Below are positions 18,162-25,798 of a DNA stretch of 64,000 nucleotides, piece by piece. Within the stretch, counting starts at the first letter, position 1; every line of letters starts with the position of its first letter. Origin of the DNA: Ravibacter sp964562455 (GTDB taxonomy: Bacteria; Bacteroidota; Bacteroidia; Cytophagales; Spirosomataceae); contig CAZLTN010000002.1 of assembly GCA_964562455.1 (NCBI GenBank), forward strand, positions 94,376 to 158,375. Reading direction: 5' to 3'. A program made the position numbers and the translations under genes. The notes beneath the pieces are model-generated. The model was not told the DNA's origin and searched no databases. It worked only from the letters and a program-made list of their open reading frames with translations.

Positions 18162-20576
18162 TTAATCATTTTTCAGGCTCTCCACCGGGTTAGCGAGCGC
18201 CGCCCTGATGGCTTGTCCGCTCACCGTCAGTAACGCGATGGCGATAGCAGCCAGTCCTGTGGCAGCAAACACCCACCATTCGATTTCGATACGGTAGGCA
18301 AAATCGAGCAGCCATCGGTTTAAGACCCACCATGCTACAGGAAAGCTTATGCCAACAGCTATCAGCACAAGTATTACAAAGTCTTTTGACAGCATAGCCA
18401 CAATACCGGATACTGATGCGCCCATCACTTTGCGAATACCAATTTCCCTGGTTTTCTGGACGGTTAAAAATGAAACAATACCAAAAAGCCCCATACAGGA
18501 AATAAAAACAGCCAACAGAGCGAAGACCCTGTATACCCGTACCAGTTGGTTTTCATGGTGATAAAAACCGGCAATGGTGTCATCCAGAAACCGGCCGTTA
18601 TACACATGATCAGGAAAATGGCTCTCCCATAATTCCTGTATGGTTGCCAGCGTTTGCTGTATGCCGGTGCTACCCAGTTTAATGCCCGCCACCTGGTACC
18701 ACGCATGATTGGAGGCAATAAGGACCGGCTTTATCTCCTCGCGCAACGAGTGGGTGGCAAAGTCCTTTACAACGCCTGTAATTTCCATCCATCTGTCGCG
18801 TCCGCCGATCCGTATCGTTTTGCCAAGAGCTTCTTCGGGGCGTTGCATGCCCAGCTTGTGCAGGAGGGTTTCGTTGATCACCGCTTCATACATGGTATCA
18901 CGCGCCGCAAATGGTTTCCCGGCCAGGAACTGCAGCCCGAAAGTGCTGAAATAGTCGGCATCGCCAAATTTCAGCGACGTGTGAAAAGGAACCTTGTCCG
19001 CGTTTTGGTCAAAATAAAAATCATTAGACCAGTTGTTGTCCGAAGAAGGCACATCTGTCATAAGGCTCACGGACTGTATGGAAGAAAGCTGTAATAATTG
19101 CTGTTTAAACACCGCTTTATCCCGGGATTGCTCTTCCGCCCACGGGAGGTTGACGTAGTACACGGCCTCTTTATCAAAACCCAGGTCTGTGTCCTGCATG
19201 AATATGAGCTGCTGGTTACCTACCAGCATAGAGACTACCAGTACCTGGGCAATAGTAAACTGAAAGACTATCAGCGCCCTGCGCAAGGGAACTCCGCCGA
19301 CCCTGGCCGTATTGATCCTGGTTTTAAGGACAAGAACGGGTCTGAACTCCGACAGGAGCAGAGCCGGGTATGTACCGGCCAGCAATGTGACCGCGGCTAT
19401 TACCGCCAATGCAAACCACAACGTATCGGTCCTCACGACGTCTATTGTATCCGGTAGATTGGAAAAGTATTTGAGATAGGGTATTCCCAGCCATGCCATA
19501 CCGATTGCAAGCGTTGTCGCTATAATGACCACCATCAGGGTTTCTCCCATGGCCATGCCGATAAGCTGCCTCTTCCCGGCGCCCAGTACTTTACGTATGC
19601 CTATTTCTCTGCCCCGGATAACAGACTGCACCGTCGCCATATTAATAAAGTTGACGGAAGCCATCAGAATAATGACCAGGCCGATGAGCGTGAGCGTATG
19701 AAGGGTGGACCGTCGCGCGACAGGCCCGTTAAAAGGCTCCAGCCGGGTATTGAAATGGATATCCTCCAACGCCTGCAGATAATGCGTTTTACTCGAAACA
19801 CCCGTGCTCTTATAATGCTTTGCGGAGAATGCCTCCAGTTGCTTGTCTACTGCCTCCCTGGAAGTCTGTTTATCCAGCAAAACATAGGTCTGAAAATCGC
19901 TGCTGGTAGCTACCCAGTGTGTCGGATCATAGTTCAGCAGATCGGCATTAGCTTTGACAGTAGCAAAAGAGATAATGAGATTGAGAGGGAGATTGGTGTT
20001 CGGGGGAATGCTTTCTATCACACCGCCTACCCTCACAGGCAGCGCGTTTTCAATCAGGATGGTCTGCCCTACCGCCTTGTTCCAGTTACCAAAGAATTTA
20101 TCAGCTATGTCACGGTCCAACACGATCACGCCCGGGTCGTTTAGTACTTCAGGACGACCGCTCAGCCATTTGCTGTCGAACAGGTCGAAATAGCCTGATT
20201 CTGTAAAATAGACAGCCTCTTCCCTGAACTTATGCTGCTGGCCGGAACCGGTGTTGGCCACAGTCAGCTGGCAGTCGTCAAACTTTTGTATGGGAACTAC
20301 TTTTTTGAGATTTGGCAGGTCTGTCTTTAACGCTTCCGGCAAGGGATTAGGCACGCCCGGGTTATAATTGATACCGCTATCAAACTCTTTCTGTGTAACT
20401 ACCCGGTAGATGTGTTGTGCATTGGCATGGAAGGTATCATAGCTGGTCTCAAATCTGACAACGGTAAATAGCAGGAATACTGCCGCAATGCTGACAGACA
20501 ACCCGGCGATGTTAAGAAACAATGTCCTCTTGTCACGGGAGACATTCCGCCAGGCGGTTTTGAAATAATTTTTCAT
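18162..20576 (-). CDS. Duplicated MacB/FtsX ABC permease
   Basis: 804 residues from MKNYFKTAWRN; an overlapping ATG 3 nt upstream and a longer frame to 20606 exist, but paralogues start here. The first periplasmic domain has NPGVPNPLPEAL and WLSGRPEVLNDPG, close to the corresponding parts of the permease at 39435, so these two form a subfamily. Loops are RGREIGIRKVLGAG and KTREIGIRKVMGAS; the end is ANPVESLKND. It is the first gene after the dyad promoter at 20748-20853, with a predicted leader of about 160 nt, the longest of the set. Confidence 0.9.
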   Translation of the reverse strand: MKNYFKTAWRNVSRDKRTLFLNIAGLSVSIAAVFLLFTVVRFETSYDTFHANAQHIYRVVTQKEFDSGINYNPGVPNPLPEALKTDLPNLKKVVPIQKFDDCQLTVANTGSGQQHKFREEAVYFTESGYFDLFDSKWLSGRPEVLNDPGVIVLDRDIADKFFGNWNKAVGQTILIENALPVRVGGVIESIPPNTNLPLNLIISFATVKANADLLNYDPTHWVATSSDFQTYVLLDKQTSREAVDKQLEAFSAKHYKSTGVSSKTHYLQALEDIHFNTRLEPFNGPVARRSTLHTLTLIGLVIILMASVNFINMATVQSVIRGREIGIRKVLGAGKRQLIGMAMGETLMVVIIATTLAIGMAWLGIPYLKYFSNLPDTIDVVRTDTLWFALAVIAAVTLLAGTYPALLLSEFRPVLVLKTRINTARVGGVPLRRALIVFQFTIAQVLVVSMLVGNQQLIFMQDTDLGFDKEAVYYVNLPWAEEQSRDKAVFKQQLLQLSSIQSVSLMTDVPSSDNNWSNDFYFDQNADKVPFHTSLKFGDADYFSTFGLQFLAGKPFAARDTMYEAVINETLLHKLGMQRPEEALGKTIRIGGRDRWMEITGVVKDFATHSLREEIKPVLIASNHAWYQVAGIKLGSTGIQQTLATIQELWESHFPDHVYNGRFLDDTIAGFYHHENQLVRVYRVFALLAVFISCMGLFGIVSFLTVQKTREIGIRKVMGASVSGIVAMLSKDFVILVLIAVGISFPVAWWVLNRWLLDFAYRIEIEWWVFAATGLAAIAIALLTVSGQAIRAALANPVESLKND

Positions 20577-21017
20577 CATAGCATTCTGTTCTTTTTGTAG
20601 CCACACAAAATGTTGTATCGCTATTGGAAAATCAGCTTTACCCTGCCAAGTAATACCTTTGCCTCAGAAATGTTTGTTTCACGTTTTTTTCCAGCTTCTA
20701 ATAGGAGGAAACGTCTACCTACAGCTCCTTGTGGTTAGATTACCCGGATCAATTTATATACCAGCTTCGTAATACGTTCGCTTTCAGTATTTTACACCAC
20801 AATACTCTCTTTCTACTGTACGTTAACGCACAGTATCTTACCAAAACCGGACAGATTTATAGTCCCGTCACCACTTCGCGGTTAGTGAAAGTCTGAAGCG
20901 GACGCCACGCAGGGCTCGTACAATATCACCTGCGTAAGAAATATCGCATCCGGGCAGTATATTTGGTTACCGAGCCTGGTAACCACTGTATTAACAACAA
21001 CTTCCAGCCGCTTTAAC
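20577..21017. other. 441-bp divergent intergenic region
   Basis: It holds the dyad promoter for the leftward permease operon. No convincing promoter for the rightward sugar dehydrogenase could be picked out. An imperfect repeat GGTTACCGAGCC/TGGTAACC near 20963-20982 could form a small hairpin just before that gene. No open frame with coding character was seen. Confidence 0.5.
20748..20853 (-). promoter_or_regulatory. Sigma-54-like promoter with tandem enhancer dyads (permease operon 20576)
   Basis: Dyads TGTACGTTAACGCACA (20817-20832) and TTACCAAAACCGGACA (20838-20853; only the right half is good) are 21 bp apart. The minus strand reads TGGTATATAAATTGAT from 20763 to 20748. The GG is 55 bp from the nearer dyad and TTG sits at the canonical -12 spacing, followed by AT instead of CW. 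Confidence 0.6.
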
Positions 21018-22157
21018 ATGACATTCCACTTACTGCTCATTCTTTTCCTGAACTACGCACCGGGTCATCTTGCAGGCGGCTGGGGAGTGGAGGAAGCGTT
21101 TCCCAAACTCACCTTCAACTATCCGGTCGATATCACCTATGTTCCTGACGGAAGCCGGCAGCTGATGGTCCTTGAACAACCGGGTGTCGTCCGGATTTTT
21201 TCAAATCAATATGATACCCATACTGCCCGCATAGTGCTCGATATCCGGTCGCGCGTGAGCTACGGCGGCGAAGCGGGTTTACTCGGGCTCGCCCTTCACC
21301 CTGAATTCCGTCAAAATGGCTTCATTTTCCTTAACTACACCCGGAAAAATGGCGATAGCCTTGAGACGGTTGTGGCGCGCTACCAGGTCGACCTGGCCGA
21401 TTATACCGCAGATCCCGCCTCTGAGATCGTAGTGATCCGGTTTTACCAGCCCTATGACAACCACAACGGCGGCAGCCTCCAGTTCGGCAAAGATGGCTTC
21501 CTGTATATCGGTGTCGGAGATGGCGGCAGTTGGGCCGACCCTTTCGATAATGGGCAAAACAAGAAATCGCTGCTTGGTAAAATCCTCAGGATAGATGTCG
21601 ACGGGAAATCAAAAGGGAATTATGGTATCCCGGCAGACAACCCGTTCGCAGGGGATCCTGACGGAGCTGCCGAAGAGATCTTTGCCTACGGCCTGCGTAA
21701 CCCGTGGCGGATGAGCTTTGATACTGAAACAGGCGCCTTATGGGTGGGAGATGTCGGTCAGAATAAAAGGGAAGAAATCGATGTAGTCGTAAAAGGCGGA
21801 AATTACGGATGGCGGCTCAAAGAGAGCATCGATTGTTACAAGCCGGACCGTAATTGTGAAATTCCCGGCTTGATCGATCCTATACTGGACCTACCCCAGG
21901 ATAAAGGTGAACATTCGGTTACGGGCGGATTTGTGTATAGAGGCAAAAAATGGCCCGAGCTTTACGGGAAGTACATTTTTGGCGATTATGTAAGCCGGAG
22001 AATCTTTGCGCTTACTTTCAAAAACGACAAGGCTGTTAAAAATGACATCCTGACCGAAAATGTGGGCAGTATATCTTCTTTTGGAGTGGATGAAAATCAG
22101 GAGATCCTCATTTGTGATCACGCCTTCGGAAAAATACTTATGCTAAAAAAGAACTAG
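21018..22157 (+). CDS. PQQ-type glucose/sorbosone dehydrogenase family protein
   Basis: 379 residues with a short hydrophobic leader (about 1-19). The six-bladed propeller family is recognised by NHNGGSLQFGKDGFLYIGVGDGG and the later segments AYGLRNPWRMSFD, WVGDVGQNKREEIDVV and GNYGWRLKE. All are typical of soluble aldose sugar dehydrogenases and Hedgehog-interacting-protein-like domains. These enzymes oxidise sugars or polyols in the periplasm using PQQ. No PQQ synthesis genes are in the window. It is followed by a possible terminator and then by cstA in the same direction. Confidence 0.85.
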   Translation: MTFHLLLILFLNYAPGHLAGGWGVEEAFPKLTFNYPVDITYVPDGSRQLMVLEQPGVVRIFSNQYDTHTARIVLDIRSRVSYGGEAGLLGLALHPEFRQNGFIFLNYTRKNGDSLETVVARYQVDLADYTADPASEIVVIRFYQPYDNHNGGSLQFGKDGFLYIGVGDGGSWADPFDNGQNKKSLLGKILRIDVDGKSKGNYGIPADNPFAGDPDGAAEEIFAYGLRNPWRMSFDTETGALWVGDVGQNKREEIDVVVKGGNYGWRLKESIDCYKPDRNCEIPGLIDPILDLPQDKGEHSVTGGFVYRGKKWPELYGKYIFGDYVSRRIFALTFKNDKAVKNDILTENVGSISSFGVDENQEILICDHAFGKILMLKKN

Positions 22158-22187
22158 GCTCCGGCGTTTTCCGATTGGCCATATAAA

Positions 22188-22208
22188 GGGGCGCAGAATG
22201 TACGCCCC
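22188..22208 (+). terminator. Possible terminator hairpin after the sugar dehydrogenase
   Basis: GGGGCG and CGCCCC form a 6-bp GC stem with a 9-nt loop, 31 nt past the stop codon. No strong U tract follows, so this is only a candidate. Confidence 0.4.
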
Positions 22209-22328
22209 CTATATCCATCAACCAATAGTGTACTCAATCTGTACGCTGCTTAATAGTGGTCCAACAGCATACCAGATTTATAAAAATCTGAAAATCAATA
22301 TATTCACCCCCTATTAAGCTTTACCTGC

Positions 22329-22366
22329 TGTCCGGAACCGGACATTATGCTGTGCGTTTCCGGATA
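22329..22366. promoter_or_regulatory. Dyad pair upstream of cstA (outlier of the regulon motif)
   Basis: TGTCCGGAACCGGACA (22329-22344) has perfect arms of the dyad found at the permease promoters. A weaker TGTGCGTTTCCGGATA follows at 22351-22366, 22 bp on rather than 21. No acceptable -24/-12 element lies between it and the start codon at 22416. The protein that binds here may be the same, but the promoter type must differ, or the pair may act as a repressor site. Confidence 0.55.
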
Positions 22367-22415
22367 GCATTGATAAAGTTTTTTTCCTTACTTTTAACGG
22401 TTCAAAAACCCAAGT

Positions 22416-24257
22416 ATGGAATCACTCGACAATATAAACGCCTTAACACTCGTATTCACTGCCCTGCTTCTTTTTGCTATCGCCTACCGTTACTACGGAC
22501 TATTTGTAGCAAACAAAGTACTGAGGCTCAACAACAAAAACACGACGCCTGCCCTGGAATTCTCCGATGGCAAGGACTACGTACCTACCAACAAAAATGT
22601 GCTGTTCGGCCACCACTTCGCCGCCATTGCGGCAGCCGGGCCCCTGGTAGGACCTGTCCTCGCCGCCCAGTTCGGCTATCTGCCCGGGGCTTTATGGATC
22701 CTGATAGGCTGTGTCCTGGCCGGCGGGGTCCACGATATGATCGTGATGTTCGCCTCCGTGCGTCACAAAGGGCAAAGCCTTGCCACCATCGCATCGAAAG
22801 AAATCGGGAAAGCTACCGGAACAGTGGCCGGGTTCGCCGTCCTTTTCATCCTGATCCTGACGCTGGCCGGGCTTTCACTGGCCTGCATTAACGCGATGCA
22901 CGAAGCTTCCTGGTCGCTGTTTACGGTAGTCATCACAATGCCTATCGCCGTCATCATGGGGCTGATCATGCGCTACCGTGCAAACAGCGTCACTTTTGCC
23001 AGCATCCTGGGAGGCGTGCTGCTGATCGCCGGGATCATCGGCGGGCACAGCCTGATGCAGAATGAATTCATGAACGACCTTTTTACCTGGGATATCAAAA
23101 CGATTTCCGTCGCTATCCCGCTTTACGGCTTCCTGGCGTCGGTACTCCCGGTGTGGTTACTGCTGGTTCCAAGGGATTACCTTTCTACTTACCTCAAAAT
23201 CGGGACCATCATCATGCTGGCAATCGGTGTGATCGTCATCCACCCTACCGTCCAGATGCCGGCCCTTACTGACTTTATCCACGGCGGCGGCCCGATCGTC
23301 GGAGGCCCCGTTTTGCCGTTTATCTTTATCGTCATTGCCTGCGGGGCTATTTCCGGATTTCATGTGGTCATCGCGACGGGTACTACTCCCAAGATGATAG
23401 AACAGGAGCGTCAGATCCTGTTTGTAGGCTATGGCGCCATGCTGGTGGAAGGTTTTGTAGCTTTAATGGCGCTGATCGCAGCCTGTACGCTGATGCCGGG
23501 CGATTACTTCGCCATCAATACCCCGAAAGAAGCCTACGATGCATTCCTGGCAGCGTATCCGGGCCTGCAGACAGTCGATCTGCAGCACTATTCCGATGTG
23601 ATCGGGATCGACCTCCACGGCAGGACCGGCGGCGCCGTTTCACTCGCTGTTGGTATGGCGCATATTTTTGCAAAAGTGCCGTATATGGATGAGCTCACTG
23701 CTTACTGGTATAATTTCGCCATCATGTTCGAAGCCGTGTTCATTCTCACGGCGATCGATGCCGGGACAAGGGTCGGACGTTTCTTCCTGCAGGAAATGCT
23801 GGGCTCGGTCATGCCGAAGTTCAACGATAAGAACTGGATCCCGGGCATTATCATCAGCAGTGCGGCGTTTACCTTCGCATGGGGCTACCTGGTCTTTACC
23901 GGCAATGTGAGCAGCATCTGGCCACTATTCGGAATTAGCAACCAACTGCTGGCTGCCTGCGGACTTATCGTGTGCACCACGATGCTGATACGGATGAATC
24001 GCGGCAAATACGCCCTGTGCGCGGCGATACCGGGTGTTTTTATGGCGCTCATCACCTTCTGGGCTGGCTACCTCCAGGTAACCTCCATTTATATTCCGAA
24101 AGGACAATACCTGCTGGCCGGCCTGGCGATTGTCGCCATGGTGCTCATGCTGATCGTGTTCGTGGGGGCTTTCAGGAAATGGTATGAGCTGCTGAAAATC
24201 GATACGGTCAAGACCGACTATTACGGAGAGCAGGTTAAGGAGCTGGTGGAGAGGTAG
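22416..24257 (+). CDS. cstA: CstA family transporter (carbon starvation protein)
   Basis: 613 residues, strongly hydrophobic, with about 16 membrane segments. The N-terminus (YRYYGLFVANKVLRLNN, then GKDYVPTNKNVLFGHHFAAIAAAGPLVGPVLAAQFGYLPG) is the CstA signature. GCVLAGGVHDMIVMFASVRHKGQSLATIA follows, and the C-terminal 5-TM unit holds WPLFGISNQLLAACGL. Members of the family take up pyruvate or peptides at the inner membrane, usually when carbon is limiting. The length matches the short form of the family. It appears monocistronic, with a dyad pair upstream and a long hairpin directly after its stop. Confidence 0.93.
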   Translation: MESLDNINALTLVFTALLLFAIAYRYYGLFVANKVLRLNNKNTTPALEFSDGKDYVPTNKNVLFGHHFAAIAAAGPLVGPVLAAQFGYLPGALWILIGCVLAGGVHDMIVMFASVRHKGQSLATIASKEIGKATGTVAGFAVLFILILTLAGLSLACINAMHEASWSLFTVVITMPIAVIMGLIMRYRANSVTFASILGGVLLIAGIIGGHSLMQNEFMNDLFTWDIKTISVAIPLYGFLASVLPVWLLLVPRDYLSTYLKIGTIIMLAIGVIVIHPTVQMPALTDFIHGGGPIVGGPVLPFIFIVIACGAISGFHVVIATGTTPKMIEQERQILFVGYGAMLVEGFVALMALIAACTLMPGDYFAINTPKEAYDAFLAAYPGLQTVDLQHYSDVIGIDLHGRTGGAVSLAVGMAHIFAKVPYMDELTAYWYNFAIMFEAVFILTAIDAGTRVGRFFLQEMLGSVMPKFNDKNWIPGIIISSAAFTFAWGYLVFTGNVSSIWPLFGISNQLLAACGLIVCTTMLIRMNRGKYALCAAIPGVFMALITFWAGYLQVTSIYIPKGQYLLAGLAIVAMVLMLIVFVGAFRKWYELLKIDTVKTDYYGEQVKELVER

Positions 24258-24260
24258 GGA

Positions 24261-24312
24261 TTATGGATTTGATTCCATAAATACCATAATTTTTATGGAA
24301 TCAAATCCATAA
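24261..24312 (+). terminator. Long perfect hairpin after cstA
   Basis: Two 20-bp arms (24261-24280 and 24293-24312, TTATGGATTTG... and its complement) with a 12-nt loop start 3 nt after the cstA stop. The stem is perfect but AT-rich, and no U tract follows. It may terminate transcription or protect the 3' end; a mobile repeat is an alternative. Confidence 0.6.
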
Positions 24313-24346
24313 AACACATATTTTCACAGCAGTTTGATCACTAGCT

Positions 24347-24381
24347 ACGAATGCGCGAATTGAGAATATTCGCGCATTCGT
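24347..24381. repeat. Inverted repeat, 14-bp perfect arms
   Basis: ACGAATGCGCGAAT (24347-24360) and its complement (24368-24381) flank a 7-nt loop. It is the second strong hairpin within about 100 bp of the cstA stop. Function unknown; a second terminator or a small repeat unit is possible. Confidence 0.7.
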
Positions 24382-24525
24382 GACCATCTTGTTTCTCTAA
24401 AATCTGTTGATTAACAGTAGTCGGTCTATTCATTCCAGCTTGTGTGCTATTTCTTTGCCCTCGCGTGAAGATCTGGTCCATCCAAGCCACCCGGTCATAA
24501 TTTTAACACCAGCTTTAGTCTTAAT

Positions 24526-24572
24526 TATATCACGCCAAAGCCCCCAAAATAATTCACTTTTGGCGTGATATA
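24526..24572. repeat. Inverted repeat TATATCACGCCAAA with an extra half copy
   Basis: Perfect 14-bp arms at 24526-24539 and 24559-24572 with a 19-nt spacer. A further ACGCCAAAT half copy lies near 24585. This could be an operator cluster upstream of the small gene, or a hairpin. Confidence 0.6.
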
Positions 24573-24600
24573 GATTTTTATAATACGCCAAATCTCAACT

Positions 24601-24641
24601 TTTTTGTTGGGCATCTCAACAAAAACTATTAGCTTTGATAT
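24601..24641 (+). promoter_or_regulatory. Promoter of a probably leaderless small gene, with overlapping operator
   Basis: TTG (24607-24609), 20 nt, then TAGCTTTG (24630-24637) match the Bacteroidota -33/-7 elements. The ATG at 24642 begins 4 nt after the -7 box, so the message should have little or no leader. TTTTTGTTG/CAACAAAAA (24601-24609 and 24617-24625) forms a palindrome over the -33 element. Confidence 0.65.
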
Positions 24642-24857
24642 ATGAAGCAATTTCCGTCAGTAACAGAGGCTTTTGATTGGTGGGTAAAGACTATCTATCC
24701 GACATTACCGGCCGATCGTAAGAAAGGTAAGCTCAGGTACGCCTGGAGAGACTACACCTACAAGCTTGGAATTTCTGAGAGGAGAATGAAGGCAATTCTA
24801 AGCGAACATGGAAAAATAGATGTGAAAACTATTGTAACGTTCACTCCTAACGACTAA
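24642..24857 (+). CDS. Small protein of unknown function, possible DNA-binding
   Basis: 71 residues, not recognised. It is basic and aromatic in the first half (FDWWVKTIYPTLPADRKKGKLRYAWRDYTYK). The stretch LGISERRMKAILSEHG could be a helix-turn-helix. The start codon is fixed by a well-formed -33/-7 promoter ending 4 nt upstream. Copies of TTGTTG-N7-CAACAA lie both in its promoter (24604-24622) and just downstream (24893-24911), which would suit autoregulation by a small DNA-binding protein. That role is inference. Confidence 0.6.
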   Translation: MKQFPSVTEAFDWWVKTIYPTLPADRKKGKLRYAWRDYTYKLGISERRMKAILSEHGKIDVKTIVTFTPND

Positions 24858-24892
24858 GAAGCTATTTAAAGGCTTTTATTTTTAGCCTATTC

Positions 24893-24911
24893 TTGTTGAG
24901 AAACCCAACAA
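24893..24911. promoter_or_regulatory. Second TTGTTG-N7-CAACAA operator-like site
   Basis: TTGTTGAGAAACCCAACAA has the same arms and the same 7-nt spacer as the site in the promoter at 24604-24622. It lies 36 nt after the 71-residue gene and about 100 nt before the next one, which it may regulate. Confidence 0.5.
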
Positions 24912-25007
24912 AAAATAATCCGTAAAAACCCGGCTCGTCTCCGCCTCGAAAACTTTGACAAACCGGGCATGTTCAACCGGGCTTACGCCCACAAACAATT
25001 CAAAACT

Positions 25008-25316
25008 ATGGAAAAGCTCCATGATAACCAAACAACCAAAGCGCTGGAAAAAGCAGGGAATGAACTCGACAGCTTAGTCAGAATGGCGAGCTGCGATGAA
25101 CTGCAAACCGCACTATGGAATATGTTCCAGGAAAGCCTTTGCAAAAACGACGGCAGCCCTATGCCGGATGATATTTTCATCCGGACCCAGATTTATGATG
25201 CTCTGAGGCATATTTTTAACGATTTGGATAAAGTGGCTCACACACCTGACTATGCTTTTTCTATTTCATACGATACGAAAGATTCAACCCTACAGCAGGG
25301 AAATAGTGTGAACTAA
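25008..25316 (+). CDS. Small protein of unknown function
   Basis: 102 residues from MEKLHDNQ; the frame extends 13 codons upstream to 24969. Not recognised. It is predicted to be mainly helical (TKALEKAGNELDSLVRMA, IYDALRHIFNDLDKVAH) and soluble, with no signal or membrane segment. Downstream lie a 21-bp inverted repeat and a permease relic, so it is in a patch of accessory DNA. Coding potential rests on frame length and ordinary composition only. Confidence 0.5.
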   Translation: MEKLHDNQTTKALEKAGNELDSLVRMASCDELQTALWNMFQESLCKNDGSPMPDDIFIRTQIYDALRHIFNDLDKVAHTPDYAFSISYDTKDSTLQQGNSVN

Positions 25317-25403
25317 AAAAACCAGAACTGATCAGGCCTTGCCGAGAAAGATGTCCCGTCAGGCACTCCCTATCTGTAGCAAAAGGTGATCAGATGTAAA
25401 CAT

Positions 25404-25472
25404 ATGCCCTGTAGGGGCTACCCAATAACACGGACAGCCCGTTTGTATTGATGGGTAGCCCCTACAGGGCAT
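25404..25472. repeat. 21-bp perfect inverted repeat
   Basis: Arms 25404-25424 (ATGCCCTGTAGGGG...) and 25452-25472 are exact complements with a 27-nt loop. A third degenerate half copy (GCCCTACGGGGCATGG) lies at 25512-25527, and a related sequence occurs at 8608-8653. It looks like a dispersed intergenic repeat family. Confidence 0.8.
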
Positions 25473-25546
25473 GCGAATGATAATGTTTTCCCGTTTGCTA
25501 CAGACGGGTAAGCCCTACGGGGCATGGCTTGTGGATTTGTTTCCTT

Positions 25547-25585
25547 TTATTCCGTTCGCAACGCTGTCGCCGGATTGAACGGGGC
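25547..25585 (-). pseudogene. Relic of a permease 3' end
   Basis: The minus strand reads APFNPATALRTE followed by TAA, matching the family C-terminus (AMANPVESLRTE then stop). At DNA level ATTCCGTTCGCAACG is identical to the end of the 3523 permease gene. Upstream codons (CTIN) no longer resemble the family. It is a 13-codon remnant, which suggests a lost permease gene. Confidence 0.6.
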
Positions 25586-25744
25586 ATTTATAGTGCAAAA
25601 TTGATACATTAACTTATCAATAATGAGTGTTTTCTGATAAGCACACATATCAAAATCTTAGGACAGTCCCCAATCCAAAACTATTTTAAGCAGGAACATC
25701 CACTAAGCCTGGAAACTTAAAATAGAATATGTATCCCAAGAGCT

Positions 25745-25786
25745 ATTTCACAATTTGCATTATGCAAATTGTGAAATTTAATTTTG
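25745..25786 (+). promoter_or_regulatory. Promoter with 15-bp palindromic operator (AAA ATPase)
   Basis: ATTTCACAATTTGCA (25745-25759), a TTA spacer and its exact complement (25763-25777) form the operator. TTTG at 25754-25757 and TAATTTTG at 25779-25786, 21 nt apart, match -33/-7 elements, so the operator covers the -33 box. Confidence 0.7.
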
Positions 25787-25798
25787 TACCTTTATGAA

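Larger units (their letters stand above)
24258..24641. other. 384-bp intergenic region rich in inverted repeats
   Basis: It contains the two hairpins after cstA, a third inverted repeat at 24526-24572, and the promoter of the 71-residue gene. No open frame with coding character was seen. The density of perfect inverted repeats and the small unknown genes that follow suggest acquired DNA. Confidence 0.6.
25317..25798. other. 482-bp intergenic region: repeats, gene relic, operator
   Basis: It contains the 21-bp inverted repeat, a relic of a permease C-terminus (25547-25585), about 150 bp in which nothing was recognised, and then the palindrome-covered promoter of the AAA ATPase. Confidence 0.6.

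Noticed and set aside
22399..22414. Sigma-54 promoter for cstA (GG at the expected 55 bp from the first dyad)
   Set aside because: The -12 part reads CCCAA and the start site would fall after the ATG.
24261..24381. Terminal inverted repeats of a small mobile element
   Set aside because: The two hairpins have different sequences, no target duplication was found and there is no transposase; hairpins after cstA are the simpler reading.
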